Shown here piece after piece: positions 10,314 through 21,008 of a DNA stretch of 64,000 nucleotides. Within the stretch, counting starts at the first letter, position 1. Every line of letters starts with the position of its first letter. Position numbers and translations under genes: made by a program. The stretch comes from Lampris incognitus (taxonomy: Eukaryota > Chordata > Actinopteri > Lampriformes > Lampridae), in NCBI RefSeq assembly GCF_029633865.1, contig NC_079212.1:80692672-80756671 (forward strand), in the 5' to 3' direction. Below the pieces are notes generated by a model. It did no database searches. It saw nothing but the letters and a program-made list of their open reading frames with translations, and had not been told where the DNA came from.

Positions 10314-10517
10314 TGTAGAGGAGCTCAAGCAGGAGTCGTGACAACTTTCTCTTTCGGCTACACAACGTGCACCATTTATTCCTTCCACCATTACAACAAC
10401 ACAAAACCCGCGCAGCGGATGTGTGTCACTGTAAACCCGAACCGAGGAAACAGCCGCTGTAAACTAACGTTCCTACTAGCTCAATAAGGGGAATTATGTA
10501 GCCCCATAACCACTACA
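10314..10517 (-). repeat. Gypsy-B 3' LTR (204 bp)
   Basis: It runs from TGTAGAGG at 10314 to CACTACA at 10517 on plus. It differs from the partner LTR by two substitutions and a few bases in an ACA/A-rich run. The polypurine tract lies immediately inside it at about 10520-10530. Confidence 0.93.
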
Positions 10518-10538
10518 CACGTCCCCCCAGAATTCGCC

Positions 10539-13500
10539 TTAATACGAAAAGTCAGTGTGGCGAGGGGGGCGGATCTCTCTGCCCCAACGGCTCCGCTGAA
10601 CAGGAGCTGGGGGTTGGTTAACCGCAGGCAAAGCAGCAGAGTCCTCACAGCTGGACCGGGGAAAGGGAGGGGCTGGGGAAGCAGGGGGCGGCTCGCCGGG
10701 GGAGGGGGGCAGAGCAGGGGGGCGCCCCCGCCATGGGGGCAGGGCAAGACCAACAGGGCGGTCTAAGTCCAGGTGAGCAGGCTTGAGGCGGTCCACAGAA
10801 ACCCGCTCCAGCCTGCTGCCAACCTCCACCACAAAGTGCTTATCTCCAGTGTCCCGTACCCGAAATCGGCCGTCGTAGGGTGGCTGCAGGGGACCGCGGT
10901 GCGCGTCGTGACGGATGAAAACATACCCCGCCGACCGCAGCTCCGTGGGGACATAGGACTGAGAGCCGCCATGCTGAGAAGTGGGGACCGGTGCAAAAGC
11001 CCTGGCTTCCTCCTGCAACGCAGTCCGTTGGCATCTGGCGGACCAGGGAGCTGTGGCGGTGGGAAGGAAATACCCCGGGATCCGAAGTGGCTGTCCGTAG
11101 ACCAGTTCGGCGGATGAGGACTGGAGGTCCTCCTTGGGAGCCGTCCTGAGCCCAAGCATAACCCAAGGCAGTTTGTCGACCCAGCGGTCGTCCTTGAGGG
11201 TAGCCCGCAATGCGGCCTTCATCGAGCGATGGAACCTCTCGACCAATCCATTCGCCTGAGGGTGATATGCTGTGGTGCGATGGAGCCTCACCCCTAACCC
11301 CGCGGCGATCTCCTCCCAGGGCGCTGACGTGAATTGCGGCCCTCTGTCCGAGGAGAGGTCAGATGGGGTGCCAAAGCGGGCGACCCAGGTTCCGATGAAC
11401 GCTCGGGCAACCTTAGGCGCTGTCGTGGACGAAAGCGGGACGGCCTCTGGCCATCGCGTGGTCCTGTCGACCATGGTGAGCAGGTATGTGAAACCACGGG
11501 AGGGGGTAGGGGGCCTACCAGGTCCACATTCACGTGGTCGAACCTCCTCTCAGGTACCGTGAAAGGTATCAGGGGCGCTTTGACGTGCCCGAGCACTTTG
11601 GAGCGTTGGCACTCCACACAGGTGTCAGCCCAGTCCCTCACATCCTTTTTGAGTCCATGCCAGACAAACTTTGCTGCCACCAGCCTCTCTGAAGGCTTTC
11701 TGCCAGGGTGAGACAGCCCATGGACTGCGTCGAAGACCCGTCGCCTCCAAGCAGTCGGAACGACTGCTCGGGGCTGACCCGTAGAGACGTCGCACAGGAG
11801 CGTGGCGCCGGCGTCGTCGAAAGCCACATCCTCCAACTGCAGCCCTGTGTCAGCGGTCCTGCATGCCTGCACTCCTGGGTCGGCGGCCTGGTCAGCCGCC
11901 ATCTGGCTGTAGTCGAGTCCCAAATGGGCGGCACCAGCGATGGCCCGGGAGAGACAGTCAGCGACTGGGTTGGACTTCCCAGCGACATGCCTCACGTTGG
12001 TGGTAAACTCTGAGATGTAGGCCAACTGTCGCTGCTGGCGGGCTGACCACGGCTCTGCCACCTTGGCCATCGCGAACACCAGCGGTTTGTGATCGACGAA
12101 AGCCGTGAACTGACGGCCCTCCAGTAGGTAACGAAAGTGCCTAACAGCGAGGAAAAGGCCAAGCAGCTCACGATCAAAGGTGCTGTATTTGCGCTCTCTC
12201 AGGTTCAACTGTCGGCTGAAGAAGGCAAGCGGCTGCCACGCACCGCTCACCCACTGCTCGTAAACCGCGCCGACAGCGTAGTCCGAAGCATCCGTCGTGA
12301 TGGCAATGGGCGCTCCAGACACAGGGTGTGCCAGCATCGCCGCGTCAGCCAGGGCGGCCTTCACATCCTTAAAAGCCGTGTCCCTCTCTGCAGACCAGTC
12401 CACGGCGTGTTTGGGGGCTGTGCCCTTCAGAGCCTCATATAGGGGGCGGAGGAGATCGGCAGCCCGGGGGATAAACCTGTGGTTGAAGGACACCATGCCA
12501 ATGAACTCCCGGAGGGACTGGGCCGTGTGTGGGCGTGGAAAGTCTGCGACGGCCTCCACCGTAGATGGAAGGGGGGCCGCCCCGTCCTTGGTGACCCGGT
12601 GGCCCAGGAAGTCGATGGTGCTCAGACCAAACTGGCATTTGGCCGGGTTAACTATCAACCCGTGCAGGCTGAGTCTCTCGAAAAGGGCTCTGAGGTGGGA
12701 CAAGTGCTCGGACACGGAGGTGCTAGCGACCAGGATGTCATCCAGGTACACAAAGAGGAAAGGCAGGTCCCGCAATACTGAGTCCATGAGGCGTTGGAAG
12801 GACTGCGCGGCGTTCTTAAGCCCAAACGGCATGCGCAGGAACTCGAACAGTCCGAACGGAGTTGTCACAGCCGTTTTGGGGACATCAGCGGGATGGACGG
12901 GTACCTGGTGGTATCCACGGACGAGGTCCACCTTGGAAAAGATCACTTCCCCAGCCAGGTGGGCGGAGAAATCTTGGATATGAGGGACCGGGTAGCGGTC
13001 CGGTGTTGTTGCGTCATTGAGCCGACGGTAGTCACCACATGGACGCCACCCACCGCCAGGCTTAGGCACTATGTAGAGGGGTGAAGCCCACGGGCTGCTG
13101 GAGCGACGGATGATGCCGAGGCGCTCCATGTTCTCAAACTCCGCCTTGGCGACAGAGAGCTTAGTCGGGTCGAGGCGCCGAGCTCGGGCGTGCACCGGCG
13201 GGCCGGTGGTGACGATGTGGTGCTCAACCCCATGTTTGGTCGTAGATGACGAGAATGTGGGCTGAGTGAGGTCAGGGAATTCGGAAAGAAGATGGAGAAA
13301 CACGTCCTCATTGGAGAGCATGCTGGACAGCCTGACGGAGCCTGTATCGCTGAGTGCACACGCGTGTGAGGCGAAGGTGACGGCGTCAATTAGGCGTCGA
13401 TTCCTGACGTCCACCAGCAGCCCATGAGCACAAAGAAAATCTGCACGGAGGAGGGGAAATGCCACGTCGGCGGTGACAAAATCCCAGCTGAACCGCTGTC

Positions 13501-13737
13501 CGTTAAAACACATGTCAATGTGCGTCGTGCCGTACGTACGGATAGAGCTGCCGTTAGCAGCTTCCATGGGAAGGCCGTGAGCGCCCGACAGGGCGTCCAC
13601 ACTCGATGCAGGTACGACACTCCTCTGCGCCTCAGTGTCGCATAGGAAACGCCGCCCCGAGATGGAGTCTTACAGGAAAAGTAGCCTGTTGTCCTCCACG
13701 CCGACGCCCATGGCCACTAGTGAGCGCCGGCCTTGGC
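10539..13737 (-). pseudogene. Gypsy-B pol (protease, RT, RNase H, integrase), broken
   Basis: The frame entered by the -1 shift meets a TAA at 13672-13670, where Gypsy-C has a Lys codon. The protease follows, but its active-site triplet reads DTE (13639-13631) instead of DTG or DSG. RT carries [10 protein letters not shown] and RNase H carries [13 protein letters not shown]. The integrase begins with a zinc region ([10 protein letters not shown], then CVECQRSK). A one-base indel near 11500 moves the rest of the integrase to another frame (10539-11474), which holds SDRGPQF, the NGLVERFH catalytic glutamate segment and a GPF-type C-terminal module. The C-tail is proline-rich. No chromodomain is seen. 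It is non-functional as it stands, unless some lesions are sequencing errors. Confidence 0.9.
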
Positions 13738-13744
13738 GTTTCCC
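13680..13744 (-). promoter_or_regulatory. Gypsy-B gag-pol -1 frameshift site: GGGAAAC plus H-type pseudoknot
   Basis: G_GGA_AAC sits in the gag frame at 13744-13738. A 6-nt spacer follows. Stem 1 is 11 bp, GCCGGCGCTCA (13731-13721) with TGGGCGTCGGC (13710-13700), including two G-U pairs. Stem 2 is 7 bp, AGTGGCC in the loop with GGCTACT at 13686-13680, with one G-U pair. Loop 1 is 2 nt and loop 2 is 13 nt. The gag stop (TAG, 13719-13717) lies in the loop. Compared with the Gypsy-C site, both stems show paired substitutions that keep pairing. Confidence 0.8.
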
Positions 13745-14400
13745 GACGAGCTGAAATTGCACGGGGAGGTGCACTTTTTCGCCTTGGCCCCGAACTTTGC
13801 ATGGTAAAAGCACAGGCCGGGCTCCTGTCGCCGACCGGGGGTTGCCGCGGCGACCACCATGGAGTCACCAGGTGGTGGCGTGTGGGGGTGGGCAGGGGTG
13901 AGCGTGGACGCACAGTGCTGCTGTTGGCTGGCCAGGAAGAACTTGTCAGCTTCTTCAGCTAGCTTGCGGCAATCGGTAATGCTGGTGTTAGCCAAAGCGG
14001 TCCGCACCTGAGCAGGCAGTTGTCGCAGAAATAGTTGTACAAAGAGGAAATCTGGTGTGTGCGCCGGTCCCAGCAGATTCAGCATTTTGTCCATGAGCTC
14101 GGGTGGCCTGCTGTCACCCAAGCCTTGCAGAGAAAAGAGACGGTGGGCCCTCTCGGCGTCGGAAAGTTAAAAAATCCTCAAGAGGTGGTCTTTGAGCCCC
14201 TTGTATTTGTCTGCCGCCGGAGGATTTGTAAGGAGACTCACCACTCTAGTTGCAGTCGAACACCCGAGCGCCGATACCACGTAGTAGTATTTAGTAGCAT
14301 CATCCGTTATTTTGCGGATAGCAAACTGCGCTTCCGCCTGGGCGAACCATGTCGTTGCCGATGACTCCCAGAACTCTGGCAATTTGAGAGAAACCGCGTT
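13717..14400 (-). pseudogene. Gypsy-B gag, frameshifted
   Basis: The first part (about 14400-14167) encodes LPEFWESSATTWFAQAEAQF, the start of the capsid-like region shared with Gypsy-C. A frame change near 14140-14167 leads into 14121-13717, containing PPELMDKMLNLLG and the nucleocapsid-type finger C-x2-H-x2-FG-x-KA-x2-C-x2-PC (CFYHAKFGAKAKKC). No in-frame ATG near the primer-binding site is evident, so the start is also damaged. It matches Gypsy-C gag domain for domain. Confidence 0.85.
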
Positions 14401-14472
14401 GATTTCGTCAACCCCTTTCGTTCGAAAGATTGTCTCTGATAACTACCAAGAGACAAACGTCGGGGTCACCAG

Positions 14473-14679
14473 TGTAGAGGAGCTCAAGCAGGAGTCGTGA
14501 CAACTTTCTCTTTCGGCTACACAACGTGCACCATTTATTCCTTCCACCATTACAACAACAACAAAAAACCCGCGCAGCGGAAGTGTGTCACTGTAAACCC
14601 GAACCGAGGAAACAGCAGCTGTAAACTAACGTTCCTACTAGCTCAATAAGGGGAATTATGTAGCCCCATAACCACTACA
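14473..14679 (-). repeat. Gypsy-B 5' LTR (207 bp)
   Basis: It runs from TGTAGAGG at 14473 to CACTACA at 14679. The primer-binding-site-like TGGTGACCCCGACG lies next to it on the minus strand (about 14470-14457). Confidence 0.93.
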
Positions 14680-15130
14680 GTTTGTTGTTAGGTTAATAAT
14701 TAATTAGGACAATGAAAGAAAAGCCGCTTACCCTGGCAAAAACCAAACGACAGTCATTGTGCAGCACCTTGGTACCAAGGTTGTGGACCCAACTGCTAAC
14801 AAGAGTTGTATGCTTCCATGCTTTTGTATGCTTTCATTTGCTGTCTTGAGTAGAAGGATGTCTGGAGGACAAGGTAGCTGCTTATACCTACTGCCTCGAT
14901 AGCAGGTAAGTCTTTCAATTCAGTTAAAACAAATCACTCTGTGGGCGCTGGTGAGCAGTAACATGTGAGGACGTCTTTAGATTGAGCTCCTGATCAGGGC
15001 GAACTTTTCATTAATATTTTAACTTTTCAGATCAAATACAGATAAATTAGGTTTAACACACACAATACTTAACCGCTAGCACACCGGACTCACAACCCTG
15101 TACTTGCATATCGATCATCTAGAAGACGCG
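14680..15130. other. Probable 5' region of LINE-a, no ORF
   Basis: No coding frame. It lies between the Gypsy-B insertion and the ORF1 ATG of LINE-a and probably contains the LINE's 5' UTR. The true 5' end and its target duplication were not identified. Confidence 0.4.
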
Positions 15131-15983
15131 ATGGGCAAAAACAAACCCAGCAGTGACCAGGCCGCTAAAGCCTCGGACTCTGTGAAAGCCCCGGACGAGG
15201 AGTCTACAGACCTATCTGGGGTGATGGCTGCCATCGCGAGCAGTGGGAGCAAGATCTTGGCACGGATAGATTCATTCACAGAGGATCTGAATGCAAAAAT
15301 AGACGCTATAAAGGCCGGCATGGCGAAACAAGAGACCCGTCTGAAAGATGTGGAGGACGGCCTGAACACATACTCAGACAAGACCACGAAAACGGAGGAG
15401 GACACCGGCCAGCTAACACCTGAAGTCGCTATGCTACGCCAGAAGGTAGACGGTCTGGAGGGACGACAACGCCGGTGTAATGCACGCATTGTCGGGATAA
15501 AGGAGGGACTGGAGACCAGCGGAGGAGGCCAGCAGCCTACTATTACCATCGCTAAACTACTGCAGGAGTTACTGGGCCTCAGCTTCACCCCGACCCTAGA
15601 CCGGGCTCACCACGGCCTGCGGCACTCGACCAACGAAGGATAACCCCCCAGGATCATCGTGGTGAAGTTTCACTATTTCTCAGAGAGAGAGGGAGGGAGA
15701 GAGGGGGAGAGGGAGGGAGGAGGTTTTCCGCAAAGCTGCCCGTTCAGCTCCGCTGAGCCTGCACGGCAAAAGAGGGAGTATCTTCCCGGATTACACCACG
15801 GCGGTGGCGAAGAAGAGAGCAGCCTTCTCCGAAGCTGCCAGGGCGTCAAGTTCGGGATCCTGTTCCCGGCGGTGCTTCGTATCACTTCATCGTCCGGCCA
15901 AGAAAAGCGGTTGGAAGGAAGACCCATCTAAGGCGATGGGTTATATCAGGGAGAATCTAAAGCCTCAGGACCATGTACAGTAA
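15131..15983 (+). pseudogene. LINE-a ORF1 (L1-type RNA-binding protein), frameshifted
   Basis: ATG at 15131 opens MGKNKPSSDQAAKASDS. A coiled-coil stretch follows (ARIDSFTEDLNAKIDAIKAG; ETRLKDVEDGL), then LEGRQRRCNARIVGIKEG, the linker into the RRM of Transposase_22/L1 ORF1 proteins. The frame is lost near 15600-15640. The C-terminal domain continues in other frames (for example VAKKRAAFSEAA and LKFGILFPA-like residues) to a stop at 15981. A purine-rich GAGAGAGGGAGG expansion at about 15677-15722 has altered the middle. In L1 biology this protein coats the element RNA as a trimer. Confidence 0.8.
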
Positions 15984-16310
15984 GATGTTGATAAACTCCA
16001 GTATATTTGTGGCTAACTGGTATTGGCGGCTAATTGATATTAGCTGCTAAGTGCCAACAACTCGCGGAAGCAACTAGCTAAGACACCAAGACAACAGGGT
16101 AACGTTACAGCTTAACTTTATCTATTTACTTTAACTTTTGTAATTTGAGACTCACAGATAATGTTACATTCTACATTTAATACGAATGTTTCATACCTGC
16201 TGCCCATTTAAAAAGCTATTTTCTGTTTTATTATTATCGTGTGTGTGCATGTATATGTGTGTACGGATGCTAATTATTATGAGAACCGTAACAGTGCTTT
16301 GGTGACTTGC

Positions 16311-16391
16311 CAGAGCCTGCTAGGGTGACACAGAGCCTGCTAGGGCGACACAGAGCCTGCTAGGGTGACACGGAGACTGCTAGGGTGACAC
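16311..16391 (+). repeat. Four-copy ~20-bp tandem repeat in the LINE-a spacer
   Basis: Units of ACAGAGCCTGCTAGGGTGAC in tandem with minor changes, between ORF1 of LINE-a and the Gypsy-C insertion. Confidence 0.9.
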
Positions 16392-16451
16392 CCAGGTCAG
16401 TGTCACTTACCTACAAAGGAACTGTATTATAACTGCTGTTATATGGGTGCT

Positions 16452-16626
16452 TGTGGCGGACACTAGGGGCTATGCCTGTCACCCAGCAGGACTGTGAGCT
16501 GGGGGCGTGGTTTATGTTCCCGGGCTCGCAGGTGCAGGGTTGTTCCTGCTGCAGTTGGTTTTTGGAGTTGAGGAATAAACATCAAACTCGCCTTGGTCTC
16601 CTGTGTTTTTCCTCATTCCTGCCACA
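16452..16626 (+). repeat. Gypsy-C 5' LTR (175 bp)
   Basis: TGTGGCGGACACTAGG to CCTGCCACA. AATAAA at 16575-16580 is the probable polyadenylation signal. Confidence 0.95.
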
Positions 16627-16646
16627 TTTTTGACCCCGAATTGAAC

Positions 16647-17387
16647 ATGTTTGGAGCAGAAGAGGAGTGTGAATCCACTTCGGCCACGCCGCCCCAACCC
16701 TCACAGCCGGCCGTTCTCGCCGCGGCTGTGAAACTCCCAGAGTTCTGGCAGAGCGACCCGGCCTCGTGGTTCCAGCATGTCGAGGCGCTGTTCCATCTGC
16801 GTGGAATCTCCGCGGACGACTCCAGATACTTCTTGGTCGTCGCTGCGCTGGACCAGCAGTCCACACGCCGGGCCATGCAGCTGTTGCGCGCCCCTCCGCA
16901 ACACGATAAATACGTCGCCCTCAAACATCTTCTGCTCCGGAGGTACAGTCTGTCTGCCGCAGAGAGGGCAGATAGAATCCTTTCCCTATCCGGTTTGGGC
17001 GACGGGACGGCTGTGGATCTCATGGACAATATGCTGTCGCTGCTAGGCTCAGACGAAGGTGGGTTCCTTTTCCCGCACGTTTTCCTGCGCCAGCTCCCGT
17101 CTCCTGTGCGCGCGGCTTTGGCTAAATCCCCGTGTCTGGCCGCTGGTGACTGCCGAGGTTTGGCTGAGGAGGCCGATCGGGTCCTGCTGGCTACCAGACA
17201 GTTCTCTGTGCAGAGTGTGGCATCGGAGCCTCTGCAGCCGACGTCGGAGGACGCGGACCCGGCAGTGGTGGCTGAAGTGACTGCCCGGAGACGTTTCTTC
17301 CACCAGCGGTTCGGCGGCAAGGCGAGGCGCTGCGTCCCTCCGTGCACGATTGAGGCGCCGGGAAACTCCAGGGCCAGCGCTCAGTAG
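16647..17387 (+). CDS. Gypsy-C Gag, intact ORF (246 aa)
   Basis: The ATG at 16647 is 21 nt after the LTR and is the first in frame. The capsid-like region starts [20 protein letters not shown], a motif typical of this fish/insect Gypsy gag group. It continues through [19 protein letters not shown] and [15 protein letters not shown]. Near the C-terminus is an atypical nucleocapsid finger, H-x2-FG-x-KA-x2-C-x2-PC, but the first cysteine seen in Gypsy-B is Phe here (RRFFHQRFG). Gag would assemble the particle and package RNA. The stop at 17385-17387 lies inside the predicted frameshift pseudoknot, so a fraction of ribosomes would bypass it into pol. Confidence 0.88.
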   Translation: MFGAEEECESTSATPPQPSQPAVLAAAVKLPEFWQSDPASWFQHVEALFHLRGISADDSRYFLVVAALDQQSTRRAMQLLRAPPQHDKYVALKHLLLRRYSLSAAERADRILSLSGLGDGTAVDLMDNMLSLLGSDEGGFLFPHVFLRQLPSPVRAALAKSPCLAAGDCRGLAEEADRVLLATRQFSVQSVASEPLQPTSEDADPAVVAEVTARRRFFHQRFGGKARRCVPPCTIEAPGNSRASAQ

Positions 17388-17421
17388 CAGCTGTGGGCGC
17401 TGGCGGACGTAGTGAGCTGCT
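17360..17421 (+). promoter_or_regulatory. Gypsy-C gag-pol -1 frameshift site: GGGAAAC plus H-type pseudoknot
   Basis: The heptamer G_GGA_AAC is in gag phase at 17360-17366. The spacer TCCAGG is 6 nt. Stem 1 is 11 bp, GCCAGCGCTCA (17373-17383) with TGGGCGCTGGC (17394-17404), one G-U. Loop 1 is 2 nt. Stem 2 is 7 bp, AGCAGCT (17386-17392) with AGCTGCT (17415-17421), all Watson-Crick. One base joins the stems and loop 2 is 10 nt. The pol frame opens only at 17354, so the shift must occur in a 34-nt window that contains this heptamer. The geometry resembles the well-studied coronavirus (IBV) minimal pseudoknot. Confidence 0.85.
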
Positions 17422-20400
17422 CTTCATTAAGGACACGATGTCAGGAAGACGGTTTCTGGGGGACTCCGGCTCGCAAAAGAGCCTACTCCCTCCTGCTAAG
17501 ACAGACAGGTCGGCCGAAGGCGGCGGCCCACAGTTAAGTGCAGCTAACGGTTCGTCCATTGCGACGTTTGGCACAAGGTTGGTGACTGTTTGCTTCCACG
17601 GGCGCCATTTTGAGTGGGACTTTGTAGTGGCCGCCATTACTGTTCCTATTATCGGCGCGGATTTTCTGTGTGCTAATGGTCTGCTGGTTGATGTTGCAAA
17701 CCGACGTTTAATTGATGCTGTGTCTTTCGCCACTGTTCCGTGCGAGACAGGGGGAGCCGGGCCGTTAACACACGCTAACATTTTAGCATTAGGGGATGTT
17801 TTTCAGCGTTTGCTGGCGGATTTTCCATCGGTGACTACGCCTGCCTTTTCCACCGCGGTTACTAAACACGGGGTAGAACATTTCATTCCCACTCTGGGAC
17901 CGCCAGTTTTTGCGCGCGCGCGGCGCCTCGACGCGGTAAAATTGGCTATAGCTAAGGAGGAGTTCGCCATCATGGAGCGTCTGGGTATAGTGAGGCGTTC
18001 CAACAGCCCGTGGGCCTCGCCGCTTCACATGGTGCCCAAGGCGGATGGGTCGTGGCGGCCTTGCGGCGATTTTCGCCGCCTGAACAACGTCACCGCCAAT
18101 GACCGCTATCCCATCCCACACATACAGGACTTTTCCATACGCCTGGCAGGTACCACTATTTTCTCTAAGGTGGACCTGGTGCGCGGCTATCATCAGGTTC
18201 CCGTGCGCGCAGAGGACATGCCCAAGACCGCAGTGATCACCCCGTTTGGGCTTTTTGAGTTCATGCGCATGCCTTTTGGCTTGAAGGGGGCAGCGCAAAC
18301 CTTTCAGAGGCTGATGGACTCGGTGTTGCGTGACCTTGCTTTCGTGTTCGTTTATCTCGACGACATATTAGTGGCCAGTCCGTCAGCTGAAGAGCACCTG
18401 GCGCACCTGAAACAGGTTTTCCGTCGTCTGGACGAACACGGCCTGATAGTCAACCCGGCCAAGTGTCAGTTTGGACTGCCGGTGATTGACTCCTTGGGTC
18501 ACCGCATTTCGCCGCAAGGCGCCGTCCCGTTGCCTTCTAAGGTGCAAGCGGTGGCGGAATTTCCCCGCCTAGTCTCTGTTAAGGCATTGCAGGAATTCTT
18601 GGGCATGGTGAATTTCTATAACCGTTTCCTCCCTCGCGCTGCCCACCTTCAGCCACTTTACGAAGCCCTGCGGCTTAAGAAGGCTAACGACCCTGTCGAC
18701 TGGACTCCCGAACAGGTCCAGGCCTTTGACGGAGCTAAGTGCGCCCTGGCTAACGCTGCCCTCCTCGCCCATCCCACACCCACGGCGTCCATAGCTTTAA
18801 CAACCGATGCGTCTGACATAGCCGTGGGGGCTGTGGTTGAACAGCGTGTGGCGAATGCGTGGCAGCCACTCGCATTTTTTAGCCGCAAACTGCGGGATAG
18901 CGAGCGCAAGTACAGCGTTTTTGACCGGGAGTTGCTGGCACTGCACCTTGCAACCCGGCATTTCCGCTTCCTGCTGGAGGGTGGCCCATTCACGGCTTAT
19001 GTGGATCATAAGCCGCTGACTTTTGCCATGTCCAAGGTGACTGAGCCTTGGTCTGCTCGTCAACAGTGCCACCTAGCGGCGATCTACGAGTTCACAACGG
19101 ACATTCAGCATGCGGCCGGTAAGTCCAACCCTGTTGCTGATTGTCTGTCGCGTGTGCTTGTGTGTCCTGTGCACCTCGGTGTGGATTTCTCCGCTATGGC
19201 TGCCGACCAGCCCAGCGACCCGGACGTCCTTACCCTTAGGTCAACGCGTACCGGTCTCAAGCTAGAGGACGCTGTGATGCAGGAAGGCAGTCCTGCCCTC
19301 CTCTGCGATGTCTCCACCGGTCGTCCCCGCCCCGTTGTTCCAGTGGCCTGGCGCCGTCGAGTTTTCGATTCGATTCACTCCCTCTCGCACCCTGGAGTTC
19401 GGGCGTCGGTGAAGTTGGTCGGTTCCAAGTTCGTCTGGCCTGGCCTCCGCAAGGACGTCAAGGGGTGGGCAGCTGCATGTGTAGCGTGCCAGTGCGCTAA
19501 GGTCCACCAGCACACTAAATCGCCCCTCGAACCGTTTCCGATCCCGGCCAGACGTTTCGACCACGTGCATGTGGACCTGGTGGGCCCCCTACCTTCTTCA
19601 CAGGGTTTTACGCACCTGCTCACAATGGTAGATCGGACCACCAGGTGGCCAGAGGCTGTCCCTCTATCCTCCACAACATCCTCGGATGTTGCACGCCCTT
19701 TTCTTTCGTCCTGGGTCGCCCGTTTCGGCACTCCGTCAGATATCACCTCAGACAGGGGCCCCCAGTTCGTGTCAGAGCTCTGGTCGGCACTTGCGCGATC
19801 CTTGGGTGTGCAGGTACACCGCACTACCGCGTATCACCCTCAGGCTAACGGGTTGTGTGAACGTTTTCACCGGTCGCTCGAGGCAGCGCTGTGCGCTGCG
19901 CTCTCGGATGGTAACTGGGTGGATCGTTTACCTTGGGTTATGCTCGGGTTGCGTCGACGCGTCACCCGCTGAGCTGGTGCTCGGTCAGCCGCTCCGCGTC
20001 CCTGGGGAATTTTTGCCTGGGAGTTCCACTCCTCGACCCCGTCCGGCCGTTTATCCTTTTTTGTCCGACAGCACTCGGGTTCCAGGCCCCGTTCACCACT
20101 GTTTTCCGCGGTCGTTCGTGCCTGCGGAGCTCATGTCGGCTCGTTTTGTTTTTGTACGGCATGAGGCTCACCGCTCGCCCCTCCAACCCGCATACGATGG
20201 CCCATTTCGGGTTCTTGAGACGGGTCCTAAGGGTTTTGTGCTAGATGTGGGTGGGCGTAGGGAGCGTGTCACGCTTGATAGGCTTAAACCGGCGCACAGG
20301 GTGGCAGGCGAAGTTGTGTTTCTGGCCCAGGTTCCCCGTCGGAGTCGTCCTCCTTCCAGGACCCCGGCAGTGTCTTCACGGGTTCAGCGTTCTGCTTCTC

Positions 20401-20552
20401 AGCCGGCTTTGGACTTTGTTTCACCTATTGTTTCGGCTGAGGGACGGCGCAGCCGTTATGGCAGGCTGCTTAAGCCTCCAGTGAGACACAAATTTTCTTT
20501 CCAGGAGTCCCTTCTGGGTGTTCGGGGGGGGGGGCTGTGTGGCGGACACTAG
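17367..20552 (+). pseudogene. Gypsy-C pol (protease, RT, RNase H, integrase), one break in integrase
   Basis: The frame entered by the -1 shift is open to 19972. The protease has an intact-looking GDSGSQKS (17462-17485). RT shows [20 protein letters not shown] and YLDD (18353-18364). RNase H has [12 protein letters not shown] and the integrase zinc region CVACQCAK. Catalytic-core landmarks are VDLVGPL, SDRGPQF and NGLCERFHR. Right after PWVMLGLR (about 19955) a small deletion shifts the frame. The rest, [18 protein letters not shown] through a GPF-type module (YDGPFRVLETG) and a basic tail, continues in another frame to 20552. No chromodomain. A functional enzyme would need that one junction unbroken. 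Confidence 0.9.
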
Positions 20553-20712
20553 GGGCTATGCCTCTCACCCAGCAGGACTGTGAGCTGGGGGCGTGGTTTA
20601 CGTTCCCGGGCTCGCTGGTGCAGGGTTGTTCCTGCTGCAGTTGGTTTTTGGAGTTGAGGAATAAACATCAAACTCGCCTTGGTCTCCTGTGTTTTTCCTC
20701 ATTCCTGCCACA
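20538..20712 (+). repeat. Gypsy-C 3' LTR (175 bp)
   Basis: The second copy of TGTGGCGG...CCTGCCACA, preceded by a G11 polypurine tract and followed by the TGCT duplication. Confidence 0.95.
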
Positions 20713-21008
20713 TGCTGATATATTTTCCTTACTTTTTTAATTTTAATTTTTTTTAAATTTTAATATGGGTGTTGATATATAGTTCTTAGGTATATAAATA
20801 CTTTTTGGATTTAATATAATCCTAACAAGACCACTGTTCGCCCTGGTTGGGGCTTGTTAGAGGGTTTCTATATGATTATTTGCCATGTTATACTAGAAAT
20901 GGGGGATGCGATCTCTAGGGAATTAGTAGATCAGCATGGGTCCTCAAGGCTCTGTTTTTGTTTTGTAGCTAGTAGGCAGGGACTTTTCTCTTTTCATTTT
21001 TAGAAAAA

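Larger units (their letters stand above)
10314..14679 (-). mobile_element. Gypsy-B, full-structure Ty3/Gypsy LTR retrotransposon (defective)
   Basis: It is bounded by two near-identical LTRs starting TGTAG and ending CTACA, and flanked by a 4-bp duplication GTTT (10310-10313 and 14680-14683). Read on the minus strand the order is 5' LTR, primer-binding-site-like TGGTGACCCCGACG one base after the LTR, gag, pol (protease, RT, RNase H, integrase), a G-rich polypurine tract (CTGGGGGGAC) and the 3' LTR. Gag and pol are in different frames, joined by a predicted -1 frameshift. Coding is broken in at least four places despite about 99% LTR identity. Confidence 0.93.
16452..20712 (+). mobile_element. 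Gypsy-C, full-structure Ty3/Gypsy LTR retrotransposon
   Basis: Two 175-bp LTRs (TGTGGCGG...CCTGCCACA) differ at three positions (about 98% identity). The 4-bp duplication TGCT lies at 16448-16451 and 20713-20716. After the 5' LTR comes a short T-rich stretch and TGACCCCGAA, similar to the primer-binding region of Gypsy-B. Gag and pol follow in the -1 relationship, then a G11 polypurine tract (20524-20534). It is in the same lineage as Gypsy-B by gag, frameshift signal and pol. It sits inside LINE-a and is therefore younger than it. Confidence 0.95.
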
